A stretch of 64,000 bases of DNA from Ananas comosus (Eukaryota > Streptophyta > Magnoliopsida > Poales > Bromeliaceae). This document shows, one piece after another, positions 12,735 through 25,475 of this stretch (position 1 is its first letter; each line of letters begins with the position of its first letter). The stretch lies in NCBI RefSeq assembly GCF_001540865.1, contig NW_017893433.1, positions 1 to 64,000 of the forward strand. Reading direction: 5' to 3'. The notes beneath the pieces were generated by a model. It was not told the origin of the DNA. It saw only the letters and a program-made list of their open reading frames with translations, and did not search any database. A program made the translations under genes and the position numbers.

Positions 12735-15700
12735 TATTACTTGATTGCATTAGAGTTCGTGCTTTATTCGATACCGTGGTGCATCCATTCATTTCATAGA
12801 TCGCTGTTTGCACAAGTTGCATGGCAATCCCTTTGGTTTTCTTGGTTTGCATAGCGGGACATGTTTTGTACGCCGACACGTTTTGGATATGTAGAGAGTA
12901 TAGCCCCAGTTGCCCTGTTCGGGTAGAAAATTGGTTATGCCTGTAGATTTTACTAGCTTTGCGCAAGATGGGGGATTTTGATGTGGTGCTTGGGCATGGA
13001 TTTGGGTTGACCAACGTATTATTCCAGCGATTGGATTCCAAGAATCGCACGGTAGCTTTTAGAGAACTGGACATGACCGCTGGTGGTATTTTGTGGATGC
13101 GCAGAGTTTTCGTGTTTGCGATTACGATCAGCTCGTCTCTCGAGCGAGGCAGCTGATTAAAGTAGAGGTTGCGTACCTATTTGGCTTAGTTGTGGTGTTT
13201 AAGGGGCGAGGATGACACCCCTAGGATCGAGACTATCCCGGTGGTGCGGGGTTTTTTCTGAGATGTGTTTTTCCAGCTGAGCTAGACCACGGGTATGCCT
13301 CGTGATAGGGAGATTGAGTTTGTGGTAGAGTCTCGTCCCTGGACTACCCCAATCTCAAAAGGCAACCCTAGTAGGATGGCACGCGGCCAGAGCTGAGGGA
13401 AGCTGAGGCACAGCGGCAGGATTTGTTGCACAAAGGCTTATTCGTACCGGTGGCGTTTCGCCCTTGGGGAGCACCAAGTTTTGTTCGTTAAAAGAAAGGA
13501 CGGTCATTCTTCGCCTTTGGCGTGGATTAATCGTGAAACTTAATAAAGTCACGATCAAGAACAAGTATCCGTTGCCTGAGGAATCGACAACAGTTGTTTA
13601 ATCATGTGCTTCAAAGGGATGCATTGTGTGTATTCCAAGATCTGACGTTGCAGTCGGATACCACCAGTTTGAAGACAAGCGCGAGACGTATCAAACGACG
13701 GGTTCCAGTGACACGGTATGGAGCATTATGATTGTCCACAGTTATGCCGTTCGGTTATTTTTTTTTTTTTTTTTATAACTAATATGCCCGGTCGCACTTT
13801 TATGGATCTAAATGAACCATTGTTTTCAAAAGCCGTATCTAGACAGGTTTCGTCGGTGGTGCTTTTCACATCGACGATATTTTGGTCTACTCCGAAGTGA
13901 TGCAGATCACTGAGGATCATGTTAGGATTGTACTCCAAGTACTTCGGGACAAGGAGCTTTAATGCGCAAGTTGAAGAATGTGAATTTTGGGCTTGAGAGG
14001 TATCTTTCCGCTTAAGACACTTGATTTCGGGATCGGTGTATATGGCCGTTGATTCCCAAGAAGATTGAAGCAACTAAAGGATTGGCGAACCGACCGAGCG
14101 TCAAGGAGATACGGAGCTATCTTGATTGGCCGGTACTACTGGAGATTCGTTGATACGGATCTTGCAAGTTATCTACTCCCCTATTCACGAGGCTCCACGC
14201 ACAACAGGAGTCAAGTTCATTTGGAATGGACGACGTGCGAGCGAAGCTTCGCAAGAGTTGGAAGCTAGAGAATGACGGACCGTTTCCGATCTTGACCCTA
14301 CCAAGTCAGCTGGAGCAGGGATTGGTTTATAGTGATGGCTTACTTAAATGGATTGGCCTGTGTATTGATGCAGGATGCAAAGGTGGATTCGCGTATGCTT
14401 CCGCCAACTAACGTGGATTATGAGAAAGAACAACGGAACGCATGATTATGGATTGGCGGCCGTAGTGTACGTTATTGGCTATGGCGGCCACTATCTTTAT
14501 GGCGAGCGTGTGAAGTATACATCGGATCACAAGAGTTTACAGTAGCTGTTTACTCAGCAAGGGTTGAACCTGAGAGCAAGGCCGATGGTGGAGCTACTTC
14601 AAGGATTATGATCTGAGTATTCTTGTAATCCACTCGGCGCAAGGCTATACGTGGTGGCGTATGCGCTAATAGGAAATCGATGAAACAACTTAGGCTTATG
14701 CATGTTGTGACGCAACTGCAGTGATCGACAATGAAGCGGTTTGAGTTGGGATTAGTGACTCCTGACAAATTCTCGCCTATAAGATTGATGACATTGGTGT
14801 GCAAGTCCTACATTGTTGATAGAATTAAAGAAAAGCAAGCCTTTCTGATGTGGAGTTGCAAAAGATGCCGAGGTAAAAGGTTGATGGTTGCAACCGGTGA
14901 CATTCGCTTTTTGGACGATCAGGGATTGATGCGTTTTCGTGGGCGGTATTTGTATACGCCGCGGACAGAAATTAAAGAAACCATTTCTTAAGAAGCGGCA
15001 CCGAGCGCCATAATGTATCATTCCGGTGGCACCAAGAGTACAAGGTATCTAAAGTGCTCTAGTGGTGGGCCCGGGATGAAAAAAGAACGTTGGCGAGTTG
15101 TACTTGTTGTCCTAAACTTGCCAACAATGTAAATGGCAGAGCAGCCGATTATACCGCGGGGAAGCTTCAGAAGTTACTATTCAGTGTGGAAGTGGGAGAA
15201 GATCACCATGGACTTTGTGACAATGATTGCCAACGCTCACTAGGCGGGTCATGAACGCTATGTTTGGTGATCGTGGATAGGTTGACGAAGTCGCGTCACT
15301 TCATAGCCTATTCATACGACTTGGACCGGAGAGATACTCGCAACAAGTGTACTTGATGAGATTGGTGGCGACTTCATGGGAGTGCCTACATCTATTGTAT
15401 CGATGCGCGAGGACATCGCGTGTCGTGTCTCACTTTTGAGGAGTCTACAAGACGCCTTAGGCACTCGTTTGGACTTCAGTACTGCTTTCCACGCCCTTTC
15501 AGCTCATTATAAATATAAAACAGAGTGATGGGCATTCAGAGCGCCCCTATTCAGACTTAGAGGATATGCTCCGAGCATGTGTGATAGACTTCCAGGAGGA
15601 TGTCGCAGCATCTACCTAATGGCGGAGTTTGGCTTATAACAACAGTTATCAAGCAAGCATCAGATGGCGCCCTCCGAAGCACTTTTATGGACGGAAGTGT

Positions 15701-16290
15701 AGATCGCCGCTATTCATTGGATGTGAAGTCTGCGAGAGACTGCTTGGGCCCTGATTGTGCGTCCAGGAATGAGGAACAAGGTTCGAATTGCTCGGAGCGA
15801 CTTTTGACCGGCGCAGAGTAACAGAGAGCTACGCCGATCGAACGAGGCGAGACTTGGAGTTCCAATTGGAGACGCATGTTTTCTTGAGAGGTCTCGGGTC
15901 CGATCTAGCGGAATCAAGAGATTCGGGATTCGGGGAAATGTTGAGCCCTTTCATTGACCGTATGAGATCTTGGAGCGTTAGTCCGGTACGCGTATCGACT
16001 TGCTCTAATCCGCCGAATCTATCCGGCGTGCATAACGTCTTTTCATGTATGCTGGTGCCTTCGGAGGTACATTTATGACTCAGCCACGTTTTGGAGGCTA
16101 TATCCGTGAGCTGCGCGAGGATTTGAGCTCAAAGGAGGACAATTCCTGTGAAGATTCTAGCTCAAGAATGAAGCTGTCGATCGGGATATTCCGTATGTGA
16201 AGGTCCTTTGAGGCAACAACGGTGAGCGGGAGGCCACGTGGGAGCTGGAGAGCGCTTTGCAGGAGAGCTATCCCATCTTTTTCAGATGGG
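12735..16290 (+). pseudogene. pol region of family A copy 2 (PR-RT-RNaseH-INT-chromodomain)
   Basis: Protease at about 12,740-13,030 (LFDT..AS with an indel inside the active-site motif); reverse transcriptase at about 13,280-13,960; RNase H at about 14,320-14,660; integrase at about 14,990-15,700; chromodomain-like tail at about 16,130-16,290. A run of 18 T (about 13,757-13,774) sits in the middle of the conserved MPFG..TN motif of the reverse transcriptase; copy 1 has a shorter T run at the same point (3,715-3,723). An extra AAATATAAAAC-like insertion is present at about 15,510 relative to copy 1. Confidence 0.75.
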
Positions 16291-16360
16291 AGTCTTGAGG
16301 TATGACTTTGCTTTCGAGTTTCGGCGAGGAAAGGAAACTCCTCTTTTAGGAGGGGTTGAA

Positions 16361-18924
16361 TGTAACACACTGGACGTTTGCAAATTGTAAGGTTCGAGTG
16401 TTTGACAAATTTGTGTGTCGAGCTTTCGCAAGCTTTCTGGTTGGTCGTTGACAGTGGTCCGACTACTGGCTTCAGTCGAGAATTTGTTTTTAACTTGGTA
16501 GCCAAAATCCGAAAATTAGAGCATTGGACAGCTCTCAGGTTGCCTGCAGCAAGAGCTTGGGAACCGGAAGCAAGTTGGTCTTGTACCGTACAGAGGATTG
16601 ATGGTTTACCGGTACATGCGCATACGGCTTGTACCGGTAACATGAGCCGCAGACGCCGGGCGACCCGAGCCTCGGCGTTTGCATTTTCAGTGGGCCTTGT
16701 AACCCGTACAAGAACCCGTGTAGTACGTACAAGGTGCAGATTTTTCGTGGCCAGTTTGAACTGCATGGGGGTTTTTCGCAGATTGTAGCCTAATCTTATA
16801 ACAGCACCCACGCCCTTAGGGGCTTCTTTTTGTGCTTGGGACCTGAGGAGGAGAAGGTGAGACAGGAGCTCCACCTACTCCACCTTGTATTGATCTCCGT
16901 TGTAGATGGATTTTGATGGATAATACCCTTTTCTTTTCCTCTTTTAATTATGGCTTTCCACGCATTGATGGGAGCTAGAAGCTCTGGATTTGAGGCTTGG
17001 TGAAGGAGGGATCTTTGGACTTGATGGTTTAGAGCTTGGATTGGAGGCATTTTAGAGGTAAATTGACTTGATCTTTTCTCTCAATTCCTAGCTTTATTGT
17101 TGTTTTTTGAATAACCTAGAATGAGGTTTTAAGGGCTTATTTTGGGCATGTTTGAATCTAGGCTTTTGAGGCTAGATTGTTGGGATAGAGGCTTCCATTT
17201 GTTGGATTGGAAGGCTCTGAGCTCTCTTTTAGAGCTTTAGAGTGAGATTTTTGCAGCTCAGAGGTGAGTTTTCCTCACCTATCGCTTATTAGCCTTAATG
17301 ATTGATCTAGGTATTGTTCGTTTGCTCGTGACACATGTTTCTATAGCCTCTAGGGTACTAGGAGACTAGAGGACACCCTCTGTGGAGTGAACGAAGAGTT
17401 TCGTTTCATTCGGTGGGTTTGCTTCGGAAAATAGGGCGAAATGGCCCTATGCTCTTTTGTACTTGGTTTAAAATTTTTAAATTCATTTCTATATCTAAAA
17501 TGAAATTTATATGAATTTTAGAGCACTTAAAATGCATGCTTGTATTATGAAAAATTCACTATATGATATCGTAGAGCTATAGAGTAGATTGCATGCATTA
17601 CGGAAAAAGTGTTCATTTGCAAGTGGACAATTGTAATCTCTTATGAGGAATCGTGACTTGGAACCATGTACTTTCGAAAACATATTCCATGTTGGCCTTG
17701 ACATACGAAAAACAAGAGTGTCAAATCAGGGCACTCTGAAACTAGTAAACTATTGAACTGCAATATAGAGACATATTGATTAGCCCACTAAAACGTAATC
17801 TGTTGTATCTATGTAGATGACATGATGACATACGAATAGGCCATTGAGAATACGCGATATATTCCATGTTGTAACATGAGATTTTGTAAGCTTGAGACGG
17901 ATCATTCTTGCTTGCGCATTTTGCTTTCATCTCGCACATGCTTGTGAGGGTTCGCTCCATACAACCCCGCGCACTCCGAGATAGCATCGCGACATTATTC
18001 GCCCGGCGGGATTGGCGCCGAGTTGGAGTGCCGTGGGGAGGCTAATCTCCTAAAGTGGTGATGTTGACTACGACACGGCATAGGCACGGCGCTAGGCCTG
18101 GAGTGGCGGGGCGCGAGACAGCCTCGGGTGGGTCTTATATGATTGGGACTTCTGGTGACAGAACAGCTATGAACTTTATAACTACTTAAAGTGGACTTGG
18201 CCTAGAATAGTAAACATGACATTTTTACTATTACAAACATTGTGGACTTTAGTAGTTGCAATAAACATGCCTTATAATTTGGGGTTCATGTGCATATGAG
18301 CTAGTAGTTGCTTCTCCTTATTATGTAAAATTATGCTAAAGTAGAGGTATTCATGATTGATTGGGTTACTCGTTATTTATATCCGCTTACAGCAGCCGCA
18401 TTTATCGGCCTTTTGTTATATGTGTACACTGACCCGTTTTTCTGTAGTTTCGGGCCTAAGCAAATGAGCATCTATCGAATGAATGTGGCATGCATCCAGT
18501 ATCGAATAAAGTCTAGGCTCTAGTGCCCTCTGATCGAGATAATACGCCTACCACGAGTCGTCGGGGACGGAATCGGCTCACTCCTCCACCTTATGTGGCA
18601 ACCAGAACGTCTAGGTGGTTTACTCTTTATTTTGTAGTTGAGAGAGTGAGAGGTTTTGTATCCATGTATAGAGACCACCTGAGTAACTACCTATAGCACT
18701 TGTATCTGGAATTTTCTTGTATCACTTTATGTTTTATTTAGTGGATTTACAGTTCTATCCTTATCCCTTGTTGTAGCATTAAGACATTTATTATGCTCTG
18801 ATACTCCTAGATGTCTTTTATTATTGCTTTTATTATTGTTGTTTGTAGACGCCTTATATGTTTTAGACGTATGGCGGGTCTGGCACGCGCCGGGCGGGCT
18901 TCTGCTGGGTCCCGGGGCGTGACA
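16361..18924 (+). repeat. 3' LTR of family A copy 2
   Basis: It starts TGTAACACAC after a polypurine-like tract and ends GCGTGACA, about 2.56 kb long. It contains a foreign ~150-bp protease piece (18,459-18,610). The following GGACC (18,925-18,929) is a candidate target duplication, but its partner is missing on the left. Confidence 0.8.
18459..18610 (-). pseudogene. Protease fragment embedded in family A 3' LTR
   Basis: It matches the element C protease piece at 8,410-8,560 (reverse strand; TTCGATACTGG with noisy flanks). It starts at exactly the same LTR base as in copy 1 (after TTCGGGCCT). Here, however, the family A LTR resumes at CTAGGTGG (18,611), whereas in copy 1 element C continues. 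It is noisier than the copy 1 version. Confidence 0.7.
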
Positions 18925-20036
18925 GGACCACATGGAGGTCCGCAGACGGTCCCGGGCTTGGATGCACTTGGAGCTCCCTCCCCACCTTGGGATTGAAAGG
19001 TGAGTTATTGGCGAACCCTAGGGCTTCGCCACAGATTGGGTAAAAGAACAGTGAACATTTTCATTGAACATTATTCTTCAAACATGGATCGAATTCGTTA
19101 GCATGATAGTAAACCTTTACTATTTGATGCATTGTATGAGTTTTAGTTGCATCCCAGTTGAGTGGATTTACGGCTGAGGTGCATGTGAGACGTCCTTCAC
19201 CTTGGGCCTGGCTCTGTGCGGTATTCCGCGTGTGATTTACTCAAGACCGAGTCGAGTGGATAGCTTATAAAAGCATGTTAAACCCTATGAGCAGAATTGT
19301 AATTGACAAGAATCTAAGATAGAGGAAAACTTAGAAGTCAATTGGTTGAACTGTGAATAATAAGAATAAAAGTAGTATCGATTGAACTACTAGTTGGTTG
19401 CATGGTTGCATAAACTGCATGAATTTCATATTGCATATTGTGAGGCACAACATGTATTTCAATACTTGAATATATATATCTGTTGGATATCTGTTGGACT
19501 AACATATTGCAGGGCCTTAGACCTATTGGTCGAGCTTTTTCCCTTAGGTGGCCGTACCCACTGGGAATCATGGAGTTGGTTCTCACCCTACGTTGTTTTG
19601 GGGTGTTACAGGTTCGCACGTGAGCGGCGCGGCGGCGCAAGGCGAGGGCGTAGCTCCATAGATAGCGCCCTACCCCAGAGAGACCAGAGATAGAGGTACC
19701 CCGAGTCGGCATAGCCTAGGGGTAGAGGGAAAAGAAAAAGAGCAAACTTGTAATAATATTACGATCATTAATTGTATTTGGAAGAAAATGTAATGTAATA
19801 ATGCTAATGTGATGTAAAAATGAATCTAATGGGAATGCTTGTAATAACATAGGAAGTGTTATGTTGTTTGATACCTTCCTTATGCAATCTTGCTTGAATA
19901 CTGTTCTTGGTTGGAACTTCTTGTACTTGTATTGATTGCGACGCCTAGGACGTACAGGGGAGACTCTGTCCGTTTTGCGGTCTGTCGGCGGCGCCGCGAC
20001 CTCGGCCAAATAGGCGGGTGGTCGCGGGTCGTGACA
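18925..20036 (+). repeat. Family B solo LTR, first copy, right part
   Basis: It is collinear with 37,395-38,504 and ends GGTCGTGACA. The sequence is clean again from this point. Together with 8,568-10,070 it gives a solo LTR whose outer flanks are the CCCGC duplication. Confidence 0.9.
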
Positions 20037-20041
20037 CCCGC
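20037..20041. repeat. Right target-site duplication of first family B solo LTR (CCCGC)
   Basis: Matches 8,563-8,567. Confidence 0.85.
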
Positions 20042-21351
20042 CCACTCGGTGCCCTCGATGCCTCCGGCTGAGGCGATGAAGATGAGCGTCCAGCTGACAT
20101 AGCCGGCGGTAATCCCGCCTGCTGCCTCAGGGTATAAGGAACTGATGCCGGGGTCGGTGCAGATTAACCCCAGCTAGGGCACTCTCGTGATACATCCCTA
20201 GGTTGGCCACACTTGAAGCATTTTCCCTTCCGCTGAGGGCATGACGGCGGTTGATGGTTGCCGCCGCAAATAACACAACGAGATAGCCTCCAACCCCTCA
20301 ACTACTGTCGGGGATACCGAGGGGGTTTCTTAGCATTTGGCCGGCCCCCGGTGCCACCCGCCGTTCGCTTCTTGCTCTTCTCCTTTGCCTCGGCTGCGGA
20401 CTCGCGCTCCTCGCGTTCGTGGGCATAACCATGCTCCGCCCACAGAGCTCGATCAAAGACCTCCGCAAAGGTCGTGAGCTTAAGGATTTGCACGGCCCTA
20501 TGAATCCCCTGCCGCAATCCTCGTAGGAACCAGTCTGCTCGATCCCGGTCATCCCTAACAACATCCGGGACGCAGTCAATGAGGTGGGACAACTCCTGTT
20601 CGTAGTCTGCCACGGAGCGATCCCATTGCCTCAATTTGTGGAATTTCTCTTGCAACTTCTGCTTCACCGTATCGGGGAAGTAGTTGGCGAACACCGCCCT
20701 CTGGAACTCCTCCCACAACATAGGCGGAAGATCGGGTGAACGATCCCACCTAACACGCTTCCACCACACCTTCGCCGCTTTCTCCAGGCAATGTGTGGCG
20801 AGATACACCTTGTCCTTCTCCAAGGTGTTAAGATCCTCGAAAAGTGTTTCCATGGAGTCGATCCAGGACTCCACCACCGCCGGTTCCACCACCCCCCCTT
20901 CGAAGGTAGGTGGGCTGAACTTCTGAAACTGAATGAGAGCCGCCAACGCGCGCTCCCGCTCCGCCTCCTCCGTTGCACTATCGAGGTTTGAGATCCCCGA
21001 TCCAGCCGGCACCATCATAACTGGCACGGTCGCCACACCCTCGGCCGCACTCGGCACCACTGCAGGAGGCGCAGGGTGCACGGCCTCCACGGGCGCCGCC
21101 GCCGCCGCCTGCTGCCATTCCAAGGCCTCCTGGAGCCTTTGGATTTGCTCCTCTTGGCGCTGAACGGATTCCTCTTGGCGCTGAACAAATTCCGCCTACT
21201 GCCGCACTACGCCAATAAGCGCGACCATCTACTCCCGAAGCTCCCCGCCGCCGCCTGCTCCGGGTTGCACGGGAGCCGTACTTGACTCCTCGACCATAGA
21301 CCTCGTCTGCGGTCGACCACGAGGTAGCTTAGGTCGTCCACGAGGGGGCAT
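20037..21351 (-). pseudogene. gag of element C (Ty3/gypsy, minus strand)
   Basis: The frame starts at ATG 21,351 (MPPRGRP...). A retrotrans_gag-type capsid domain is readable from about 20,990 to 20,450 (FSPPTFEGG, ESWIDSMETLFEDL, VADYEQELSHL). It is followed by a basic, lysine-rich linker and the zinc-knuckle region at 20,280-20,170 (CVICGG, CFKCGQP). Four in-frame stops interrupt it: TAG at 21,231 and 21,198, TAG at 20,304, TAA at 20,166. Each is one C-to-T change from CAG or CAA, and there are no frameshifts. The knuckle histidine is replaced (CFKCGQPRDVSREC reads Asp there). The frame runs into the protease at 8,567 across the inserted family B LTR. Its longest open part is 273 residues. 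Confidence 0.85.
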
Positions 21352-21668
21352 TGCTTCCTAAAACGAAGCGACTCACGTTAGTTACATAGACAACATACTC
21401 GATTATACCCAATCCGGCGAAGGCATATAAGTGTATTCGTTTTCATTCCAGAGCGTCATGTCGTCGGCCGCCGATCATAACACAAGGAAAAGAAAACAGA
21501 TAACAACTTAAGTTTAGTCCCTATTCACATTAGAGACATAATTACATCAACCCAATCCATGCCTTCGCTATAACTTGTTTAACGTCACTCACGTTTCCTA
21601 GATCTTTAAGGTTTCCATTCCTAAGGATCTCTAGGTCCATCCTATGCTTTCACTTTTTGGCTCTTTAC

Positions 21669-21680
21669 GCTCGAGTACCA
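21669..21680 (-). other. Primer binding site of element C (degenerate)
   Basis: On the minus strand TGGTACTCGAGC lies 7 bases after the LTR end. It is an altered form of TGGTATCAGAGC. The ~330 bp between it and the gag start are leader sequence with no other feature seen. Confidence 0.55.
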
Positions 21681-21687
21681 TCTTATC

Positions 21688-24235
21688 TGTCACGCCCCGA
21701 GCCCGATCCTTTTGGCCGGTTCGAGAGCGTCGAACAGACGCTGAACGGACAGAGCCTCCCCTATCCGCCCAAGGCTCAACAACAAGTATCAATAGAGTAT
21801 AAAGTTTGCATAAGCGGAAGTATACACAATGGCTTGCACGAGGGCAAGCAATAGCCAATAGTGAGAGTAATAAACTACACTTAGGAAAATCACTTACATT
21901 TTTGCATCATTTCTTCTTTATTTACATCTCATATCTCGAAAATATAACTTTTGACATTTAAAGTAAATATCCTTTACATCATCTATTTTAACATGTTCAT
22001 GGTACTAAAATCATCAAATACAAAAGATGAGATATCGAAAGGGTATGCAACTAAGAAATAAAAAGTCTTGGGCGGTCTCTACCTAGGGCGCGATGCCTTT
22101 ACCGCGGTCGTCTGCAGGCTCGCTCGGTCCCGGCTCTGTGGAAATAGGGGTGCGAGAACTACAACAAAGTTCCCAGTGGGTTCAGCAACCAACCACGCCG
22201 ACTATCCCACTGGGTCTAATCAGGCATAATAGAATAGAAGAAAGAAAGTAACCAACTAACAAATGCAACTAATATGCCTGAACAATATTAAAATGCGATG
22301 CTCGATATAATGTTCATGATGAATGCAAGATTACAATTTCTTTACCCAATCTCTTGGCTAACCCGTCGGTTTCGCCCTCAACAAACTCACCAACCCAAAA
22401 TCCTATTAACCGGGGAGATACCCGCTACAACCCGATAGGACCGTCCTCTGGGAGATACCCGCTACGACCCAGTGATGTCGACTCCGGAGCACATCGCCCG
22501 AGGGGGAGCTACCAACCTCGAGCAAGGATTAAAGGTGAGTACGATTAATCCTACATTGAGGATTCCAAGTTCAATCCATTTCTTAACTTAAGGAAGACCA
22601 TGCTCAATGACCCTTAACTCTAAGGTTGAAATGTCATAATATCTCAATCATTCTTTTCTTTGCATTCTTTACCAACACTAGTGTCATATACACTACCAAG
22701 TTCTTGTACTCATGTCACACTTGTTTTCTAAGTGCTATGTTCTTGTTCTCATGCCAAATGCCACACTTGTTTTCTAAGTGTTCTATACTCATCAATGTCA
22801 TTCTCTTGATCTGTGTCTATGTGTCACTTTTGTTCACTAACCCTTCTAGGTTCTTGTTACTTGTCATGCATAAATAGGGTTTACAATTCTCACATTCTTA
22901 CAAGTATTTCATACGAAATTAAGTTCACAATCATGCCATAAAAGCTCACAATTAACCCTACTATGCAACATGCTCAATATGTACATATATATTCAAACAT
23001 GACACTTTAGACATAAAGAAATTTTCGAGGTTCTTGGAATGCACCACCGACCTCGAGTGGTTGTGTGGGTATAGAATATGACGACTCCCGAACTTTACGA
23101 AAGCCGATACCGTGACCTACAACCAAAATAGTGCAACTTTAGGCCTTCTGTACATGAACCATACTTAAACATTTTCGTAACGTCGAACAGAGTTGTCCAA
23201 CGCGTTGAGGACACCCCCAATTAGGTTTCTACGAGGTTAATTCGCCCCCGAAAAACCCTAGGGCAAAAGCCCCAAATTTGGTGCCCTAACCAAACCTATT
23301 GCTAAACCCTAGGTTTTAATCCCTGAAACAAGCAAAAGAGAGCTTGTCTAATCTCTAGAAGCTCATTTAGAACCATCCGAACCATCTCTAGGGCTTAAAA
23401 AGCAAACTCTAGAAATCCCCATTAGAGCACCATGAAGAAAACTAGAGTTTCATGATGTTCAAAGCTCTACAACTCTTCTAAAGCCTCTAAAGAGACCAAA
23501 ACTCCAAAATCTAAGGTTAAACTCCAAACCCTAGAGCTCGACATGCTAAAAACTTACCTTGGCCCAAATTCTAGCAAGCTCCTTCTTGTTGGAGAGATTC
23601 TAGACCCACCAAGTCCACCAAAAATCCATCCTCAAGCTTCTTCTTCTTCTCCTTCAAGCCCTAGGTTATTTCTAGAAAGAGAGAGGAGACGAAATGAGAG
23701 GGAGAGGTGTGTGTGTGTGTGAATGGCTGTAGAGGGATAGGGGGTTGGGTATATAAGGTGTTGTAACATTTACAACAAGACCCCTCCACTTTATTCCCTG
23801 TGCACTGCCCAAACTAGGCATTTTTCGCAGTGAGTGACCAGTCTCCCCGACCTAGGACCGATCCCCGAGAGCTTCTCCCGCGGACTGCGCAGGCTGCGCG
23901 CGATGCAACCGGTCTCCCTCGATGTAACCGGTCTCTAGGGACCGGTCTCTCCTCGCAAGGACCGGTTCCCGAGAGCTGATTTTCCAGGACTTAGCCGATT
24001 TCTCGGCCATCTTGCTGCCTACGCGTTCGGGGACCGGTCTCTCCCACCAGGAACCGGTCCCCAAGAGCACAAAACCTGCAGTTTGCAGATTTTGATTTCC
24101 AAAGCTCTCGAAGGTCCCCTCAAATGCATTTTTGCATTATTTGACGCCTTCGGCCTCTCCGAAGCGTACCAACCTCGCACTTTGGCCAATTTGACCAAGG
24201 TTCGAATCTAATTACCGAGGTTTCAGTATGTTACA
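21688..24235 (-). repeat. 5' LTR of element C, 2,548 bp
   Basis: Read on the minus strand it runs from TGTAACATAC (24,235) to GGGCGTGACA (21,688). It carries a TATA-like box, a CT-rich leader, a cluster of ACCGGTC palindromes (23,830-24,065) and the conserved hairpin motif near its end (21,746-21,767). It is homologous over most of its length to the family E LTR at 33,744-39,492. It is inserted in the 5' LTR of element D; GCATC at 24,236 is the expected target duplication. Confidence 0.88.
23751..23757 (-). promoter_or_regulatory. Likely TATA box of element C LTR
   Basis: TTATATA on the minus strand, followed downstream by a CT-rich leader. The related LTR at 33,744 has CTATATGAG at the matching place. 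Confidence 0.45.
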
Positions 24236-25167
24236 GCATCAATATGGAACTGTAAAACTAGCATAAAGAGCTAGTTAGAAATAAAATTGTGGCATCGTCA
24301 GTTATTGAATCCTCTAAGGGAGGATTGGATCATACTCACCTATTCAGTTTTGGCTTGGCGGTGGTCGCTCCCCCAAGCAGTGCACTCCGGAGTGTGTCAT
24401 TAACTGGGTTGATCGTATAAGCCTTCCCAGTAGACGATCCTGTTGGGAGGCAGCTTAGGTCCCGATACTTAGGGATTGCATTGGTGAGTTGTAGTTAACC
24501 AATGGTTAACTCAGATGATTGGGTAATGTTCATTAATAGCATGCATGCATATTTATCAGTTGTTATATATTGTTCATTTCAGTTTTGTACAGGCATTGTA
24601 GTAGTTACATGTTTTAGTTGGTTACTATCTGTACCTTTTCTTGCCTACATATGCCTGAGTAGACCTAGTGGGTGAGTCGGCGAGGTCGGCGGCCGAACCC
24701 ACTAAAAATTTTTAGTAGTTCTCACACCACTAACTATATAGGTTCTAGCGCGAGCGGTGTGGCCGAGGATCGCGGCAAGAGCCCAGCATCTTAGCTAGCA
24801 GACACCCGAGTTTAGTAGGATACCATTTTGGGTTTCATGTTGTACATAATGATAAATAGAGAGACAAGTAAATGTATGTGTAAATGAGCTGGCAAACGAT
24901 GTAAATAACTAAATATTTCAGTTTTTATGGTTTAGTTTAAAGTTTTGAAAATACAGTGAATGCATATTTAGTTAGTTTACTATCACTTGTTCCTGTTGCT
25001 TGCCCTCGTGCAAGCAATGTATATTGAAATGTATCCTAGGAACTGTTTATTTCTTTATACATGTACTCGTTGTTGTTGAGTCTTGGGCGGACAGGAGAGA
25101 AGTGCTGTCCGTTCGGCGTCTGTTTACGGGTCCGGATTGACCAAATTGGCAATAGCGGGACGTGATA
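24236..25167 (+). repeat. 5' LTR of element D (3' 932 bp)
   Basis: It aligns base for base with 32,408-33,340. It ends CGTGATA where the 3' LTR ends CGTGACA, a single C-to-T difference in the terminal CA. Confidence 0.92.
25089..25111 (+). promoter_or_regulatory. Conserved U5 hairpin motif, family D
   Basis: GGACAG, spacer, CTGTCC: an inverted repeat 56 bp before the LTR end. The 3' LTR has it at 33,264-33,284 with one change. Function unknown. Confidence 0.5.
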
Positions 25168-25174
25168 GATAAAG

Positions 25175-25186
25175 TGGTATCAGAGC
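25175..25186 (+). other. Primer binding site of element D
   Basis: A perfect TGGTATCAGAGC, complementary to the 3' end of plant initiator tRNA-Met, 7 bases after the LTR end. Confidence 0.9.
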
Positions 25187-25475
25187 AAGTGACAAGTAAA
25201 AGTCTAGGATGACCTGGGGGACTTAGGAATGGAAACCTAGGGACTAGGAACGCGAGTGGCATGAATTTAATGATAGCGAAAGCTAAATAAATTGGGTTAG
25301 TTGTTAGTAAGTTTCTAATGTTAATTAGGGGCTGATCCAAGTGATATTTATACGCAATGAAAGGAGTTATGTTGGTGGCCAACAACATAAAGCCGAGGGT
25401 TGAGTATAAATACGCTTGATTGCTTTCGCCTGATTGGTTTTGTTTTATTAACGTGAATGTTGTGTTTTAGGAAAA

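Larger units (their letters stand above)
10868..18924 (+). mobile_element. Ty3/gypsy chromovirus, family A, copy 2 (noisy sequence)
   Basis: Same layout as copy 1. Only the last ~20 bp of the 5' LTR are present (to GCGTAACA, ending 10,888), then primer site, gag, pol, chromodomain and a complete-looking 3' LTR ending GGGCGTGACA at 18,924. It lies inside the first family B solo LTR. Frequent single-base indels break every frame, mostly at positions that differ from copy 1. The near-absence of a 5' LTR directly after the TIR element is not what a normal insertion gives. Confidence 0.85.

Noticed and set aside
20684..21285. Plus-strand frames opposite the gag of element C
   Set aside because: Antisense shadows; the minus-strand frame has the recognised capsid domain.
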